Source: Blastococcus colisei
Lineage (GTDB): Bacteria; Actinomycetota; Actinomycetes; Mycobacteriales; Geodermatophilaceae
NCBI RefSeq assembly: GCF_006717095.1
Contig: NZ_VFQE01000001.1
Coordinates: 1,984,001 to 2,048,000 of the forward strand
Direction of reading: 5' to 3'
DNA: 64,000 nucleotides
Below the pieces are notes generated by a model. The model had not been told where the DNA came from and ran no database searches. It saw only the letters and a list, made by a program, of their open reading frames with translations. The translations under genes and the position numbers were made by a program. Shown here in pieces: positions 19,841-28,596 of this stretch. Position 1 is the stretch's first letter, and each line of letters opens with the position of its first letter.

Positions 19841-20980
19841 GTGCCACGCGCAACCGTCGACATCACCCCCGCCGGCCAGCGGCCCGACGAGGACCCCTCG
19901 CTCGCCGTCCGCAACAACGGCGGCGTCGAGCCGTCCACCGGGCCGGCGCCGTCCGGACGCCGCGAGGCTCTGCTCGTGCTCTCCTTCGGCGGCCCCGAGG
20001 GTCATGACGACGTCATGCCGTTCCTCGAGAACGTCACCCGCGGCCGGGGCATCCCGCGCGAGCGGCTCGAGGAGGTCGCCGAGCACTACCACCACTTCGG
20101 CGGCGTCAGCCCGATCAACGACCAGAACAAGGCGCTGATCGCGGCGATCGAGAAGGAGCTCGCGGCGGCCGGCATCGACCTGCCGGTCTACTGGGGCAAC
20201 CGCAACTGGGCGCCCTACGTCGAGGACACCTGGGCGCAGATGGCAGCGGACGGCATCGAGCACGTCTACGTCTTCGCGACGTCGGCCTACGCCTCCTTCT
20301 CCGGCTGCCGGCAGTACCACGAGGACATCGCCCGGGCGCGAGCCGCTACGACCTCCCCGACCCGCCCAGGGGGACCGACGGCGGAGAAACTGCCGCACTA
20401 CTTCGACACCCCCGGCTTCGTGCAGGCCAACGCCGACGCCCTGGCGGCGGCGCTCGCCTCGCTGCCGGAGGCCGTGCGGGGCACCGCCCGCCTGGTCGCG
20501 ACGGCGCACAGCATCCCGAATGCCATGTCCGCCGTCGCCGGTCCGGACGGCGGGGCCTACGAGGCCGAGCTGCTCGCCGCCGCCGAGCGGGTCGTCGCCG
20601 AGGCGGCACCGGGGGCGACCTTCGACCTGGTCTGGCAGAGCCGCAGCGGCCCGCCGTCGGTGCCGTGGCTGGAGCCCGACGTCAACGACCACCTGCGCGC
20701 CCTGGCGGCCGGCGGCGAGACCGCCGTCGTCCTCTTCCCGGTGGGCTTCATCAGCGACCACCTCGAGGTCATCTGGGACCTGGACAACGAGGCGAAGGAG
20801 ACCGCCGAGGAGGTGGGGCTGGCGTTCGCCCGCGCGGCGACGGCCGGCACCCACCTCGCATTCGTCGAGTCGATCCGCATGCTGCTGCAGGAGCGCCGCG
20901 CCGGAGGCCTCCCGCGCCTGGGCACCAACTGCCCCGCCAGCTGTTGTTTCGTTGCGCCTCGGCCCCGCCCCGCCGCCTGA
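19841..20980 (+). CDS. hemH: Ferrochelatase (actinobacterial coproporphyrin type)
   Basis: A 379-residue ferrochelatase. It shows LLVLSFGGPEGHDDVMPFLE, HYHHFGGVSPINDQNKALI, VYWGNRNWAPYVEDT, the catalytic His in LVATAHSIPNAMS, VVLFPVGFISDHLEVIWDLD and a C-terminal Cys cluster CPASCCF. Actinobacteria make heme by inserting iron into coproporphyrin III (CpfC activity), so that substrate is expected. The N-terminal ~40 residues are extra and variable. It is third in the fabG-inhA-hemH run. The GTG at 19841 is a weak choice: GAGGAAGAA is slightly far away. Confidence 0.92.
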   Translation: MPRATVDITPAGQRPDEDPSLAVRNNGGVEPSTGPAPSGRREALLVLSFGGPEGHDDVMPFLENVTRGRGIPRERLEEVAEHYHHFGGVSPINDQNKALIAAIEKELAAAGIDLPVYWGNRNWAPYVEDTWAQMAADGIEHVYVFATSAYASFSGCRQYHEDIARARAATTSPTRPGGPTAEKLPHYFDTPGFVQANADALAAALASLPEAVRGTARLVATAHSIPNAMSAVAGPDGGAYEAELLAAAERVVAEAAPGATFDLVWQSRSGPPSVPWLEPDVNDHLRALAAGGETAVVLFPVGFISDHLEVIWDLDNEAKETAEEVGLAFARAATAGTHLAFVESIRMLLQERRAGGLPRLGTNCPASCCFVAPRPRPAA

Positions 20981-21183
20981 TCTGCGCTGAGGTTGCAGGC
21001 GCCGCTATGCGCATCGTTGCGGCTATGCACGACGCATGACCGCCGTCATACGCGTATCGGCGCAGGCCGTCGTCGCCGCCGGACGGGGGCGATGTCGCGG
21101 TAGTAGCCAGGACGGCGGCGTGGATGACCCGGTTCATCGTCAGGTTCGGCGCTGTCATGCCGGACGACGTAGCGACGTGCGGC

Positions 21184-21918
21184 CTACCGCGGAACGGCGT
21201 TGAACGCGGCTTCGGTCGCCTCGCGGACGGCGTGGCCCAGCGGACGCAGGGCGTCGTCCCGGGCCGCGGCCTGGGCGTGGTTGACCGCCGCGCCGGGAGC
21301 GTCGGCCATCGCGAGATCCAGCACCTTCGCCAACCGCTGCGCCCGCCCCAGGACCGAGAGCGCCAGGGGATCGTGGTCGTGCGGCAGCCCGGGGGCCCGG
21401 GCCTTCGACAAGCCGGCCAGCAGGGCGGGCACCTCGGGATTCCACCTCGCCACGTCGAGCCCGGCGAGCGCCCGGGCCGTGTCGCCGACGGCGAGGTCCA
21501 GCGCGCCGGACACCGCACGCAGGTTGCCCTCCGGCGCCGGGGGCAGAGGCGGTACGCCGTCCAGCGGGAACGCCGTCCACTGGACCACCTCGGGGCCCAG
21601 CGCCTCGGGCACGAGCGCCAGGCGCTCGCCCACGGCCGCCTGACCCGACTCCAGGGCCAGCGGCGCCAGGCCGGGCGCTCGGGGCAGTCCGCGGACGTCG
21701 CCGGCGACGGGGAGCACCAGCCGCACGCGGCGCTCGCCGAGACCCCGCAGCTCGGTCAGCGCCCGGCCCAGGGGCACCGCCTCGTCCGTGCCCGGCACAC
21801 CGGCGACCCGGTGGGCGCTCTCGCCGAGGATCGCGTCCAGCGCCTCGTCGTAGGAGGCGCGTCCGGTGAGCCAGGCGGTGGCCCAGACCGCGAACCGTCC
21901 GGCTGGGAAGTCGTGCAC
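21184..21918 (-). CDS. Conserved actinobacterial protein of unknown function
   Basis: A 244-residue soluble protein from the GTG at 21918, without a signal peptide or known catalytic motif. Notable segments are AVWATAWLTGRASYDEALDA, VRLVLPVAGDVRGLPRAPGL, VVQWTAFPLDGVPPLPPAPE and RAQRLAKVLDLAMADAPGAA. It converges with hemH; the 203 bp between them hold no gene that I can support. I do not recognise a named function. Confidence 0.75.
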   Translation of the reverse strand: MHDFPAGRFAVWATAWLTGRASYDEALDAILGESAHRVAGVPGTDEAVPLGRALTELRGLGERRVRLVLPVAGDVRGLPRAPGLAPLALESGQAAVGERLALVPEALGPEVVQWTAFPLDGVPPLPPAPEGNLRAVSGALDLAVGDTARALAGLDVARWNPEVPALLAGLSKARAPGLPHDHDPLALSVLGRAQRLAKVLDLAMADAPGAAVNHAQAAARDDALRPLGHAVREATEAAFNAVPR

Positions 21919-22046
21919 CCGGCGAGGCTACGTCGGGCGGGCCGTCCCTCCTCGGGGGCGACACGGTGTCACCCACAGGGGCGCAGGTCAGCGCCACGCG
22001 GCGTGACCAGGCCCACGAATCGCGTCGATTCTGCGACACTCCGGGC

Positions 22047-22484
22047 ATGGCTGCGTGGTTGCTCTGGCTCATCGCCGCGGGCCTGTTCGCGGCCGGCGAG
22101 GTGGTCAGCCTCGACCTGGTCCTGCTGATGTTCGCCGGCGGAGCCCTGGGCGGCATGACCGTCGCGCTGCTGGGCGGCGCCACGGTGCTGCAGCTCGTCG
22201 CGTTCATCGCCGTCTCCGGGATCCTGCTGGTCCTCGTCCGGCCGATCGCGCAGCGACACCTGACCGAGCGGACGCCTCTCCAGCTCGACGGCGTCGACAC
22301 GCTCATCGGGCGGACGGCCAAGGTGAGCCAGGAGATCGACTCCTCCGGGGGGCGGATCCGGATGGGCGCCGACGAGTGGACCGCCCGGAGCCAGCACAGC
22401 GGCGAGACGTTCGCCGTCGGCTCGACCGTCCGCATCCTGCAGGTCGAGGGCGCCACGGCCGTCGTCGGCGACGCGCTGGAGTGA
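22047..22484 (+). CDS. NfeD-family membrane protein
   Basis: A 145-residue protein with an N-terminal pair of membrane segments (WLLWLIAAGLFAAGEVVSLD, then LQLVAFIAVSGILLVLVRPI) and a C-terminal OB-fold domain (GVDTLIGRTAKVSQEIDSSG, GSTVRILQVEGATAVV). NfeD proteins work with stomatin/flotillin partners, and the next gene encodes one. The ATG at 22047 is chosen because the first membrane segment follows directly. Confidence 0.9.
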   Translation: MAAWLLWLIAAGLFAAGEVVSLDLVLLMFAGGALGGMTVALLGGATVLQLVAFIAVSGILLVLVRPIAQRHLTERTPLQLDGVDTLIGRTAKVSQEIDSSGGRIRMGADEWTARSQHSGETFAVGSTVRILQVEGATAVVGDALE

Positions 22485-22561
22485 AGCCGGCCCCGAGGTA
22501 CTGACCTGGGCGGGTCCCGCGGGGGAGGATCGATCATGACCCCCGACGAAGGGAGCCCGCT

Positions 22562-23794
22562 GTGGATGCGGCACTCATCGCACTGATCGTCGTCGCCCTG
22601 CTGGTGATCGTCGTGATCGCCAAGAGCGTGACCATCGTGCCCCAGGCGCAGGCGAAGGTCGTCGAGCGGCTGGGCCGGTACAGCCGCACGCTGTCGCCGG
22701 GCCTCTCGATCCTCGTGCCGTTCATCGACCGGGTACGGGCCACCATCGACCTGCGCGAGCAGGTCATCTCCTTCCCGCCGCAGCCGGTGATCACCGCCGA
22801 CAACCTGCAGGTCGGCATCGACACCGTCGTCTACTTCCAGGTGACCGACCCTCGGCTGGCCGTCTACGGCATCGCCAACTACATCACCGGCATGGAGCAG
22901 CTGACCACGACCACCCTGCGCAACGTGGTGGGCGGGCTGAACCTCGAGGGCGCCCTGACCGGTCGCGACGGCATCAACAGCCAGCTGCGGTCGGTCCTCG
23001 ACGGCACCACCGGCCCCTGGGGCCTGCGGGTCGCGCGGGTGGAGATCAAGGCCATCGACCCGCCGCCGTCCATCCAGGACTCGATGGAGAAGCAGATGCG
23101 CGCCGACCGTGACAAGCGCGCCATCATCCTGACCGCCGAGGGCGCCCGGCAGTCGGCCATCACCACGGCCGAGGGGCAGAAGGCCGCGGCGATCCTGTCG
23201 GCGGAGGGGAACAAGCAGGCGGCGATCCTCGAGGCGGAGGCCGAGCGACAGAGCCGGATCCTGCGCGCCGAGGGTGAACGCGCCGCGCTGTTCCTGCAGG
23301 CGCAGGGCCAGGCGAAGTCGATCGAGACGGTCTTCCAGGCCATCCACGACGGCAAGCCCGACCAGGGGCTGCTGGCCTACCAGTACCTGCAGACGCTCCC
23401 GCAGATCGCGCAGGGCGACGCCAACAAGATGTGGATCGTCCCCAGCGAGTTCAGCAAGGCGCTGGAGGGGCTGGCCAACCTCGGCGGTGCCGAGGGCGGG
23501 AAGTCCTGGATGGACGTCGTGCCGAAGGGCAACGGCGGCTCCGGTCCGAAGGACGGCGGACTGGACACCACCAGCTGGTTCGAGTCGCAGCTGCCGCCGG
23601 CCGCCGAGCAGCCCGAGGCGAAGATCGAGCTGTCGAGCATCGCGGACACGGCCCCGGCCGTGCCGAGCCCGCCGCCCCTGTCGCAGGTGACCCAGGACGT
23701 CCGGGACAGCGGGCCGGCGGCCGACCCGCGCAACCGCTCCGGCTCCGCCGACCCGGACGCCCCCGACGGCCCGCCGCAGCTGCCTCCGCGCTAG
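22562..23794 (+). CDS. SPFH-domain (stomatin-like) protein
   Basis: A 410-residue protein: one N-terminal membrane anchor (LIALIVVALLVIVVIAKSV), an SPFH/band-7 domain (about 25-215: VPQAQAKVVERLGRYSRTLS, VDTVVYFQVTDPRLAVYGI), an Ala/Glu-rich coil (about 190-260, EGNKQAAILEAEAERQSRIL) and a Pro-rich tail. Such proteins form large membrane rings and work with NfeD partners and membrane proteases. The GTG at 22562 lies 78 bp after nfeD. A strong hairpin follows the stop. Confidence 0.92.
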   Translation: MDAALIALIVVALLVIVVIAKSVTIVPQAQAKVVERLGRYSRTLSPGLSILVPFIDRVRATIDLREQVISFPPQPVITADNLQVGIDTVVYFQVTDPRLAVYGIANYITGMEQLTTTTLRNVVGGLNLEGALTGRDGINSQLRSVLDGTTGPWGLRVARVEIKAIDPPPSIQDSMEKQMRADRDKRAIILTAEGARQSAITTAEGQKAAAILSAEGNKQAAILEAEAERQSRILRAEGERAALFLQAQGQAKSIETVFQAIHDGKPDQGLLAYQYLQTLPQIAQGDANKMWIVPSEFSKALEGLANLGGAEGGKSWMDVVPKGNGGSGPKDGGLDTTSWFESQLPPAAEQPEAKIELSSIADTAPAVPSPPPLSQVTQDVRDSGPAADPRNRSGSADPDAPDGPPQLPPR

Positions 23795-23807
23795 GCAGGC
23801 AAGTCCG

Positions 23808-23858
23808 TTGGACGCCGGTGGCCCAGAACGTCGAGGGTTCTGGGCCACCGGCGTCCAA
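23808..23858. terminator. Bidirectional terminator with a 22-bp perfect stem
   Basis: The arms 23808-23829 and 23837-23858 are perfectly complementary over 22 bp, with a 7-base loop. It lies between the converging SPFH gene (ends 23794) and sigma factor gene (ends 23870). The 3' end lacks a clear U run, which is common for actinobacterial terminators. The stem is unusually long. Confidence 0.85.
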
Positions 23859-23869
23859 TGGTGCAGATT

Positions 23870-24847
23870 TCAGTCCTTGAGCAGGCCTTCGCGGAGCTTG
23901 GCCAAGGTCTGGCTGAGCAGCCGGGAGACGTGCATCTGCGAGATGCCGATGTCGGCCGCGATCTGCGACTGGGTCATGTTGCCGAAGAACCGCAGGATCA
24001 GGATGCGGCGCTCTCGGGCGGGAATCGTGGCCAGCAGCGGCTGCAGCGACTCGCGGTACTCCACGCCCTCCAGTGCCGCGTCCTCCTCGCCGAGGGTGGC
24101 GGCGAGCGTGGGGGAGTCGTCCTCGCCGCTGAGCCGCTCGTCGAGCGAGCTGCTGCGGTAGGCGTTGGCGACGGCGAGACCCTCGAGCACCTCCGCGCGC
24201 GGGATGCCCAGGTGCTCGGCCAGTTCCGACGGCGTCGGTGCCCGGCCGTTCTTCTGCGCCAGCTCACCGACGGCGGCGTTGAGCGACAGGTGCAGTTCCT
24301 GCAGCCGGCGCGGAACCCGCACCGACCAGCCCTGGTCGCGGAAGTGCCGCTTGATCTCACCGGTGATCGTCGGGACGGCGAAGGAGAGGAACTCCACGCC
24401 GCGGGTCGGGTCGAACCGGTCGATCGCGGCGATCAACCCGAGCGTGCCCACCTGCAGCAGGTCGTCGAACGGCTCTCCGCGGTTGCTGAACCGACGGGCG
24501 AAGTGCCGCACGAGGGGCAGGTGCTCCTCGACGAGGATCTCGCGCAGCCGCTCACGCCGGGGGTCGTCCTTCTCCAGCGTCGCCAGTTCGGCGAAGAGCG
24601 GCGCGGTCCGCTCGGCCCGGCGGCGGTTGTCCGACAGCGGGGGAGCGTCCGGCGTGGGTTCGGCAGCGGCGACGTCGGTCTCCGGGCGCGGACGGGGGGC
24701 TGCATCCGGGTCGGCCGGCCCGGTCGCCACCGCGACCTCGTCCTCCCGGAGGGCAGGCTCGCCGGCGGGGATCGGGGCCTCGGACCTCTGGTCGGGCAGT
24801 GGAACCTCCACGACGGGGATGTCGTCGGTCGAGGGCGACCGGCTCAC
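23870..24847 (-). CDS. SigF/SigB-family stress sigma factor
   Basis: A 325-residue sigma-70 group-3 factor. Residues 1-75 are an acidic, Pro-rich extension. Then follow region 2 (LREILVEEHLPLVRHFARRF, DDLLQVGTLGLIAAIDRFDP), region 2.4-3 (FAVPTITGEIKRHFRDQGWS, VRVPRRLQELHLSLNAA) and region 4 (RILILRFFGNMTQSQIAADI, GISQMHVSRLL). This is the stress/sporulation class controlled by partner switching. The GTG start overlaps the anti-sigma stop by GTGA. A GTTT-N17-GGGTAC promoter before the upstream gene predicts that it transcribes its own operon. Confidence 0.93.
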   Translation of the reverse strand: MSRSPSTDDIPVVEVPLPDQRSEAPIPAGEPALREDEVAVATGPADPDAAPRPRPETDVAAAEPTPDAPPLSDNRRRAERTAPLFAELATLEKDDPRRERLREILVEEHLPLVRHFARRFSNRGEPFDDLLQVGTLGLIAAIDRFDPTRGVEFLSFAVPTITGEIKRHFRDQGWSVRVPRRLQELHLSLNAAVGELAQKNGRAPTPSELAEHLGIPRAEVLEGLAVANAYRSSSLDERLSGEDDSPTLAATLGEEDAALEGVEYRESLQPLLATIPARERRILILRFFGNMTQSQIAADIGISQMHVSRLLSQTLAKLREGLLKD

Positions 24848-25341
24848 TGGGCGACCGAGAGGTCTTGGTCGGCTCCGCTTCCCAGCTCGCCCGGATGCTG
24901 GCCCGGCAGGTACTTGTCCATGGCGATCACGCCGACGGGGGTCGGGCTTCCGTCGCCCCCGGGGACCGCGTCCTGGGTCGAGCGCCGGGCGTCGACGCCG
25001 TCGACGAGTGTCGCCAGGATCGCCCAGCCGAAGCCGTCGCGGGGAACCTCCACACCCTCGGCGGTGGGCACCCACGCCTCGATGTGCAGCCCCGCCCGCG
25101 TGGTCTCGAAGATGACCGTGAGGGGCGAGTCGGCGGCACCGATCTGGCTGAGGGTCGCGCACGCCTCGTCGACGGCGAGGCGGAGATCCTCGACCGCATC
25201 GAGGTCGTAGTCCATCCGGATCGCGAGGTCACCGGCCATCGCGCGCACCGCCGGCAGCTGGGTGGCCGTGGTGGGCACCCGCAGCTCCAGTCGCTCCACG
25301 CGTCGCCCGTCCTGCGCGAGGGCACCCCTCGAGTCGACCAT
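24844..25341 (-). CDS. rsbW: RsbW-like anti-sigma factor (serine kinase)
   Basis: A 165-residue HATPase-fold protein: LELRVPTTATQLPAVRAMAG, N-box VEDLRLAVDEACATL, and the later GVEVPRDGFGWAILATLVDG. The DEAC-type N-box resembles that of mycobacterial UsfX/RsbW. It should bind the sigma factor encoded immediately downstream and be released from it by an unphosphorylated STAS protein. Candidates for the latter are encoded at 25569 (C-terminal domain) and 28597. The ATG is at 25341. Confidence 0.88.
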   Translation of the reverse strand: MVDSRGALAQDGRRVERLELRVPTTATQLPAVRAMAGDLAIRMDYDLDAVEDLRLAVDEACATLSQIGAADSPLTVIFETTRAGLHIEAWVPTAEGVEVPRDGFGWAILATLVDGVDARRSTQDAVPGGDGSPTPVGVIAMDKYLPGQHPGELGSGADQDLSVAQ

Positions 25342-25465
25342 CCGTCGTCCGCTCCTTCGTTGCCGGCCACCCGTCCATCGGGTCGCGGCGATCCATCCTG
25401 CCGAATCCCGTTTCGGGCCTCGACGGCGCATCCGGACATGACGGCCTGCGCCCAACCAAAGCGTC

Positions 25466-25492
25466 GTACCCCTCCCGGGCGGCGATCGAAAC
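25466..25492 (-). promoter_or_regulatory. SigF/SigB-type promoter of the rsbW-sigma operon
   Basis: Minus strand: GTTT (25492-25489), 17 bases, GGGTAC (25471-25466). This is a close match to the SigF consensus (GTTT, 15-17 bases, GGGTA) known from mycobacteria, where usfX-sigF is autoregulated. The leader to the rsbW ATG would be about 115 bases. Confidence 0.7.
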
Positions 25493-25568
25493 GTGGTGGT
25501 TTCCACGGCTCCACGGTAGGCGTCGTCGCGGTTGCCGGGCCCGACAGGCTGGTATTGGCTCATCCGAG

Positions 25569-27428
25569 ATGACCTCGAGCCCCGGCAGTCCGCCACCCCT
25601 CCCTGGCCAGACCGGGGGCGAGGGGGTCGCTGTGCTGGTCGCGGCGATGGAGTCCGCGCCGGCGGCGATCTACGTCCTCGGCGCGGCGACCACCGAGCCC
25701 GTCTGGGCCAACGCACGGGCACGGGACCTCGGCACGGGACGGGACCGACTGCCCGTCGTCGACGGGACGCCGGTCGCCGAACTCCTGGAGAAGGTGCTGC
25801 GGACCGGGCGGCCGCAGACGATCTGTGGCCCCCTGGGCGCCGGGGGTCCGGCGACGACGGTGATGGTGCGCCCGCTGCGGGTGCACGACGGACCGGGGGC
25901 GCTCCTGGTCGTGGAGCCGCAGGACGCCGCCACCGACACCTCGCTGTGGCCAAGTCCGCCGGCCGACGGAGTGGAGCAGGCACAGCTCTCCCTGCTCCCG
26001 CCGTCCCTGCCGCTGCTCCCGGACCTCCACCTCTCCGGCAGCTATCACCGCGCCTCGGTGGAGGAGCACGCGGGCGGCGACTGGTTCGACACGGTGGCGC
26101 TCGGCTCCGGCCGGGTGGCGCTCGTCGTCGGTGACGCCGTCGGCCACGGGGTGCCTGCAGCCGGTGCGATGAGCCGGCTGCGCGGCGCCATGCGCTCGTC
26201 GGCGCTGCGCGATCCCTCGCCGGCCGCCGTCCTCGCCGCCCTGGACGCCTTCGCCGCGCAGATGGAGGACGTCGAGGGCGCCTCGGTCTTCTACGGCGTG
26301 CTCGACGCCGGCACCGGTGACTTCGCGTATGCCGCTGCCGGGCACCCGCCGCCGTTGGTCGTCGGCCCGGACGGGACGACGAGGTTCCTGCCCGTCCCGA
26401 CACGGCCGCCGCTGGGCAGCCTGCCCGGAGTTGCGACCACCGTCGCCCAGCACGTGCTGGAGCAGGGCGCGACCCTGGTCCTCTTCTCGAACGGGGCCGT
26501 CGCCGGCCCCGCACCGGAGGCCTCCCAACCCCTCGACCGGCTGGCCGAGGTCGCGGCCGGGGTGCTCGCGACCCCAGGAGCGCTGGAGAGCGAGGGGCCG
26601 GCAGAGCCCGCGGCGGCGATCGCCGAGGGTGTGCGCAGCCCCGAGGGCTGGCTGGACGACGTGGCCGTGCTGGTCGCCCACCGCCGCGACGACGCCCAGG
26701 AACCGCTGCAGATGGACCTGACGGCCGACCCGGCCGCCCTCCCCGGAGTGCGGCGGCGCCTCGGCAGTTGGCTGACCGCTCTCGGCATGGGCGAGCAGGA
26801 CCGGGTCGGTGTCATGGTCGCCGTGGGGGAGGCCTGCGCCAATGCCGCCGAGCACGCCTACCGCGGCTCCGAGCCGGGGCCGATGTCGGTGACCGCCCGC
26901 GTGGACGTGGACGGCGTCCTGACGGTGACCGTGCGGGACGAGGGCACCTGGCGGCCGCCCGACCGGGATCCCGGCGACCGGGGACGCGGTCTGCTGATCA
27001 TGCGACAGCTCGTCGACCGCGTCGTCCTCGAGGAGGAGGCGAAGGGGACGACGGTCACCCTGAGCCTGCGGCTCCGGCGCAGCCCGGAGACCGACGAGGA
27101 CCGGCCGTCCGCGTCCAGTTCGGCCACCGTGACGGTGGACCGAGCGGGCCCGCGGCCGGTGGTCCGGGTGAGCGGCGCGGTCGACGACTTCGGCGCCGAG
27201 CAGATGCGGATCCGGCTGCTGGAGGCGAGTCACGGCGGTACCGGCCGGGTCGAGCTCGACCTCGTCGGGGTGTCGCTGTTCAGCAGCGCGGCCGTGCGCG
27301 TGGTCCTCGCCGTCGCCCGCATCGGTGGCGACGAGGGGTGGCGCCTGGTGGTGCACGCCCCCGACGGCGGGATCACCCGGCACGTCCTGGAGATCAGTGG
27401 TCTCGGCGGCCTGGTCGACCTCCGCTGA
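25569..27428 (+). CDS. Multidomain stress regulator: PAS-like, PP2C phosphatase, anti-sigma kinase, STAS
   Basis: A 619-residue single-chain partner-switch protein. Residues 15-125 are PAS-like (AMESAPAAIYVLGAATTEPV). Residues 155-375 are a SpoIIE-type PP2C phosphatase (EEHAGGDWFDTVAL, VVGDAVGHGVPAAGAMSRLR, AAAGHPPPLVVGPDG, WLDDVAVLVAHR). Residues 390-500 are an RsbW-like ATPase (AVGEACANAAEHAYRG, DRGRGLLIMRQLVDRVV). Residues 515-619 are a STAS domain with the phosphorylatable Ser region GVSLFSSAAVRVVL. M. tuberculosis Rv1364c has the same architecture and regulates SigF. The gene is divergent from rsbW-sigma, so it probably reports stress to that factor. Confidence 0.92.
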   Translation: MTSSPGSPPPLPGQTGGEGVAVLVAAMESAPAAIYVLGAATTEPVWANARARDLGTGRDRLPVVDGTPVAELLEKVLRTGRPQTICGPLGAGGPATTVMVRPLRVHDGPGALLVVEPQDAATDTSLWPSPPADGVEQAQLSLLPPSLPLLPDLHLSGSYHRASVEEHAGGDWFDTVALGSGRVALVVGDAVGHGVPAAGAMSRLRGAMRSSALRDPSPAAVLAALDAFAAQMEDVEGASVFYGVLDAGTGDFAYAAAGHPPPLVVGPDGTTRFLPVPTRPPLGSLPGVATTVAQHVLEQGATLVLFSNGAVAGPAPEASQPLDRLAEVAAGVLATPGALESEGPAEPAAAIAEGVRSPEGWLDDVAVLVAHRRDDAQEPLQMDLTADPAALPGVRRRLGSWLTALGMGEQDRVGVMVAVGEACANAAEHAYRGSEPGPMSVTARVDVDGVLTVTVRDEGTWRPPDRDPGDRGRGLLIMRQLVDRVVLEEEAKGTTVTLSLRLRRSPETDEDRPSASSSATVTVDRAGPRPVVRVSGAVDDFGAEQMRIRLLEASHGGTGRVELDLVGVSLFSSAAVRVVLAVARIGGDEGWRLVVHAPDGGITRHVLEISGLGGLVDLR

Positions 27429-27497
27429 CCCGCCTGGTCAGGGGACAGACGGTCCGCGCCCGGTTTGAGGAACTGTCCCGGTGCACATCCTCCGGTC

Positions 27498-28505
27498 GTG
27501 AGACTTCGGCGCAGCGACGTGAACGGTCCCGGTTACCGGCGTCGCAGAGCCGGACGTGGTTTCGCCTACTACGACGTCGACGGCAGCCTCATCCGCGACG
27601 ACCGGCTCGACCGCATCCGTGGCCTGGCCATCCCGCCGGCCTGGAAGGACGTCTGGATCTGCCCGTGGCCCAACGGTCACATCCAGGCCACCGGTGTCGA
27701 CGCCGCCGGCCGCCGTCAGTACCGCTACCACGACCAGTGGCGGACCCGGCGCGACGCGGAGAAGCACGAGCGGGTCCTGGAGATCGCCCGTGAGCTCCCC
27801 GACGTCCGGGACGCGGTCCAGGCCGGGCTTCGGACGCGCGGCCTGAACCGCGACCGGGTGCTCGCCACCGCCATCCGGATGCTCGACCTCGGGGCGTTCC
27901 GTGTGGGCAGTGAGCAGTACGAGGAGGAGAACGGCACCTACGGCCTGGCGACGCTCAAGCGCGGCCACGTCTCGGTGCGCGGCGAGCGGACCTTCTACTC
28001 CTACACCGCCAAGGGCGGCACCGAGCGCGAGGTCGAGATCACCGACCGGCCGACCGCCACCGTCGTCCGGCAGCTCCTGGAGCGGCCGGGGGACGCCGGG
28101 GAGGACCTTCTGGCCTACGAGACCGAGGACGGCGAGTGGCGCGACGTGACCAGCGCCGAGATCAACGCCTACCTCAAGGAGATCAGCGGCGCGGAGATCA
28201 CGGCCAAGGACTTCCGCACGTGGACGGCGACGGTGCTCATGGCCGCGGCTCTGGCCGAGGTTATGCCGCCGGCCAGCAGGACCGCCCGCAAGAAGGTCAT
28301 CAGCGCCGCCTACAAGCAGGTCAGCGAGCAGCTGGGCAACACGCCGGCGGTCTGCAAGGCCAGCTACGTCGACCCGCGGGTGGTCGACCGGTTCGAGAAC
28401 GGCGAGACCGTCGCCCACGCCCTCCGCGAGGCCGACGAAGCGCAAGCGGACCGCGACACCCAGAAGGTGCTCGAGGCCGCCGTCTGCGAGCTGCTGTCGG
28501 CCTGA
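27498..28505 (+). CDS. DNA topoisomerase IB
   Basis: A 335-residue poxvirus-like type IB topoisomerase that relaxes supercoils through a 3'-phosphotyrosine. N-terminal domain: GFAYYDVDGSLIRDDRLDRI, RGLAIPPAWKDVWICPWPNG. Catalytic domain: LDLGAFRVGSEQYEEENGTY with the first Arg/Lys, KDFRTWTATVLMAAAL, and the Tyr in ASYVDPRVVDRFENG. The GTG at 27498 is selected because the homologous part starts at once (VRLRRSDVNGPGYRRRRAG). It follows the stress-regulator gene by 69 bp and ends at a clear hairpin. Confidence 0.93.
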   Translation: MRLRRSDVNGPGYRRRRAGRGFAYYDVDGSLIRDDRLDRIRGLAIPPAWKDVWICPWPNGHIQATGVDAAGRRQYRYHDQWRTRRDAEKHERVLEIARELPDVRDAVQAGLRTRGLNRDRVLATAIRMLDLGAFRVGSEQYEEENGTYGLATLKRGHVSVRGERTFYSYTAKGGTEREVEITDRPTATVVRQLLERPGDAGEDLLAYETEDGEWRDVTSAEINAYLKEISGAEITAKDFRTWTATVLMAAALAEVMPPASRTARKKVISAAYKQVSEQLGNTPAVCKASYVDPRVVDRFENGETVAHALREADEAQADRDTQKVLEAAVCELLSA

Positions 28506-28526
28506 CGAGGCAGCGCCCCGGCGGCT

Positions 28527-28573
28527 CGAACGACGAAGGCCCCGCCGGCAACCGGCGAGGCCTCGGTCGTTCG
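28527..28573. terminator. Hairpin terminator between topoisomerase IB and the STAS gene
   Basis: CGAACGACGAAGGCC...CCGG, loop CAA, CCGG...GGCCTCGGTCGTTCG: an imperfect stem of about 20 bp between converging genes, probably acting in both directions. Confidence 0.8.
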
Positions 28574-28596
28574 TGCGCCGGGGGCGGCGCGGGTGC

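Noticed and set aside
21155-23848. 897-codon open frame on the minus strand
   Set aside because: It is antisense to the SPFH, NfeD and neighbouring genes; its translation is Arg/Pro/Gln-rich without domains, as usual for shadow frames in DNA of this GC content.
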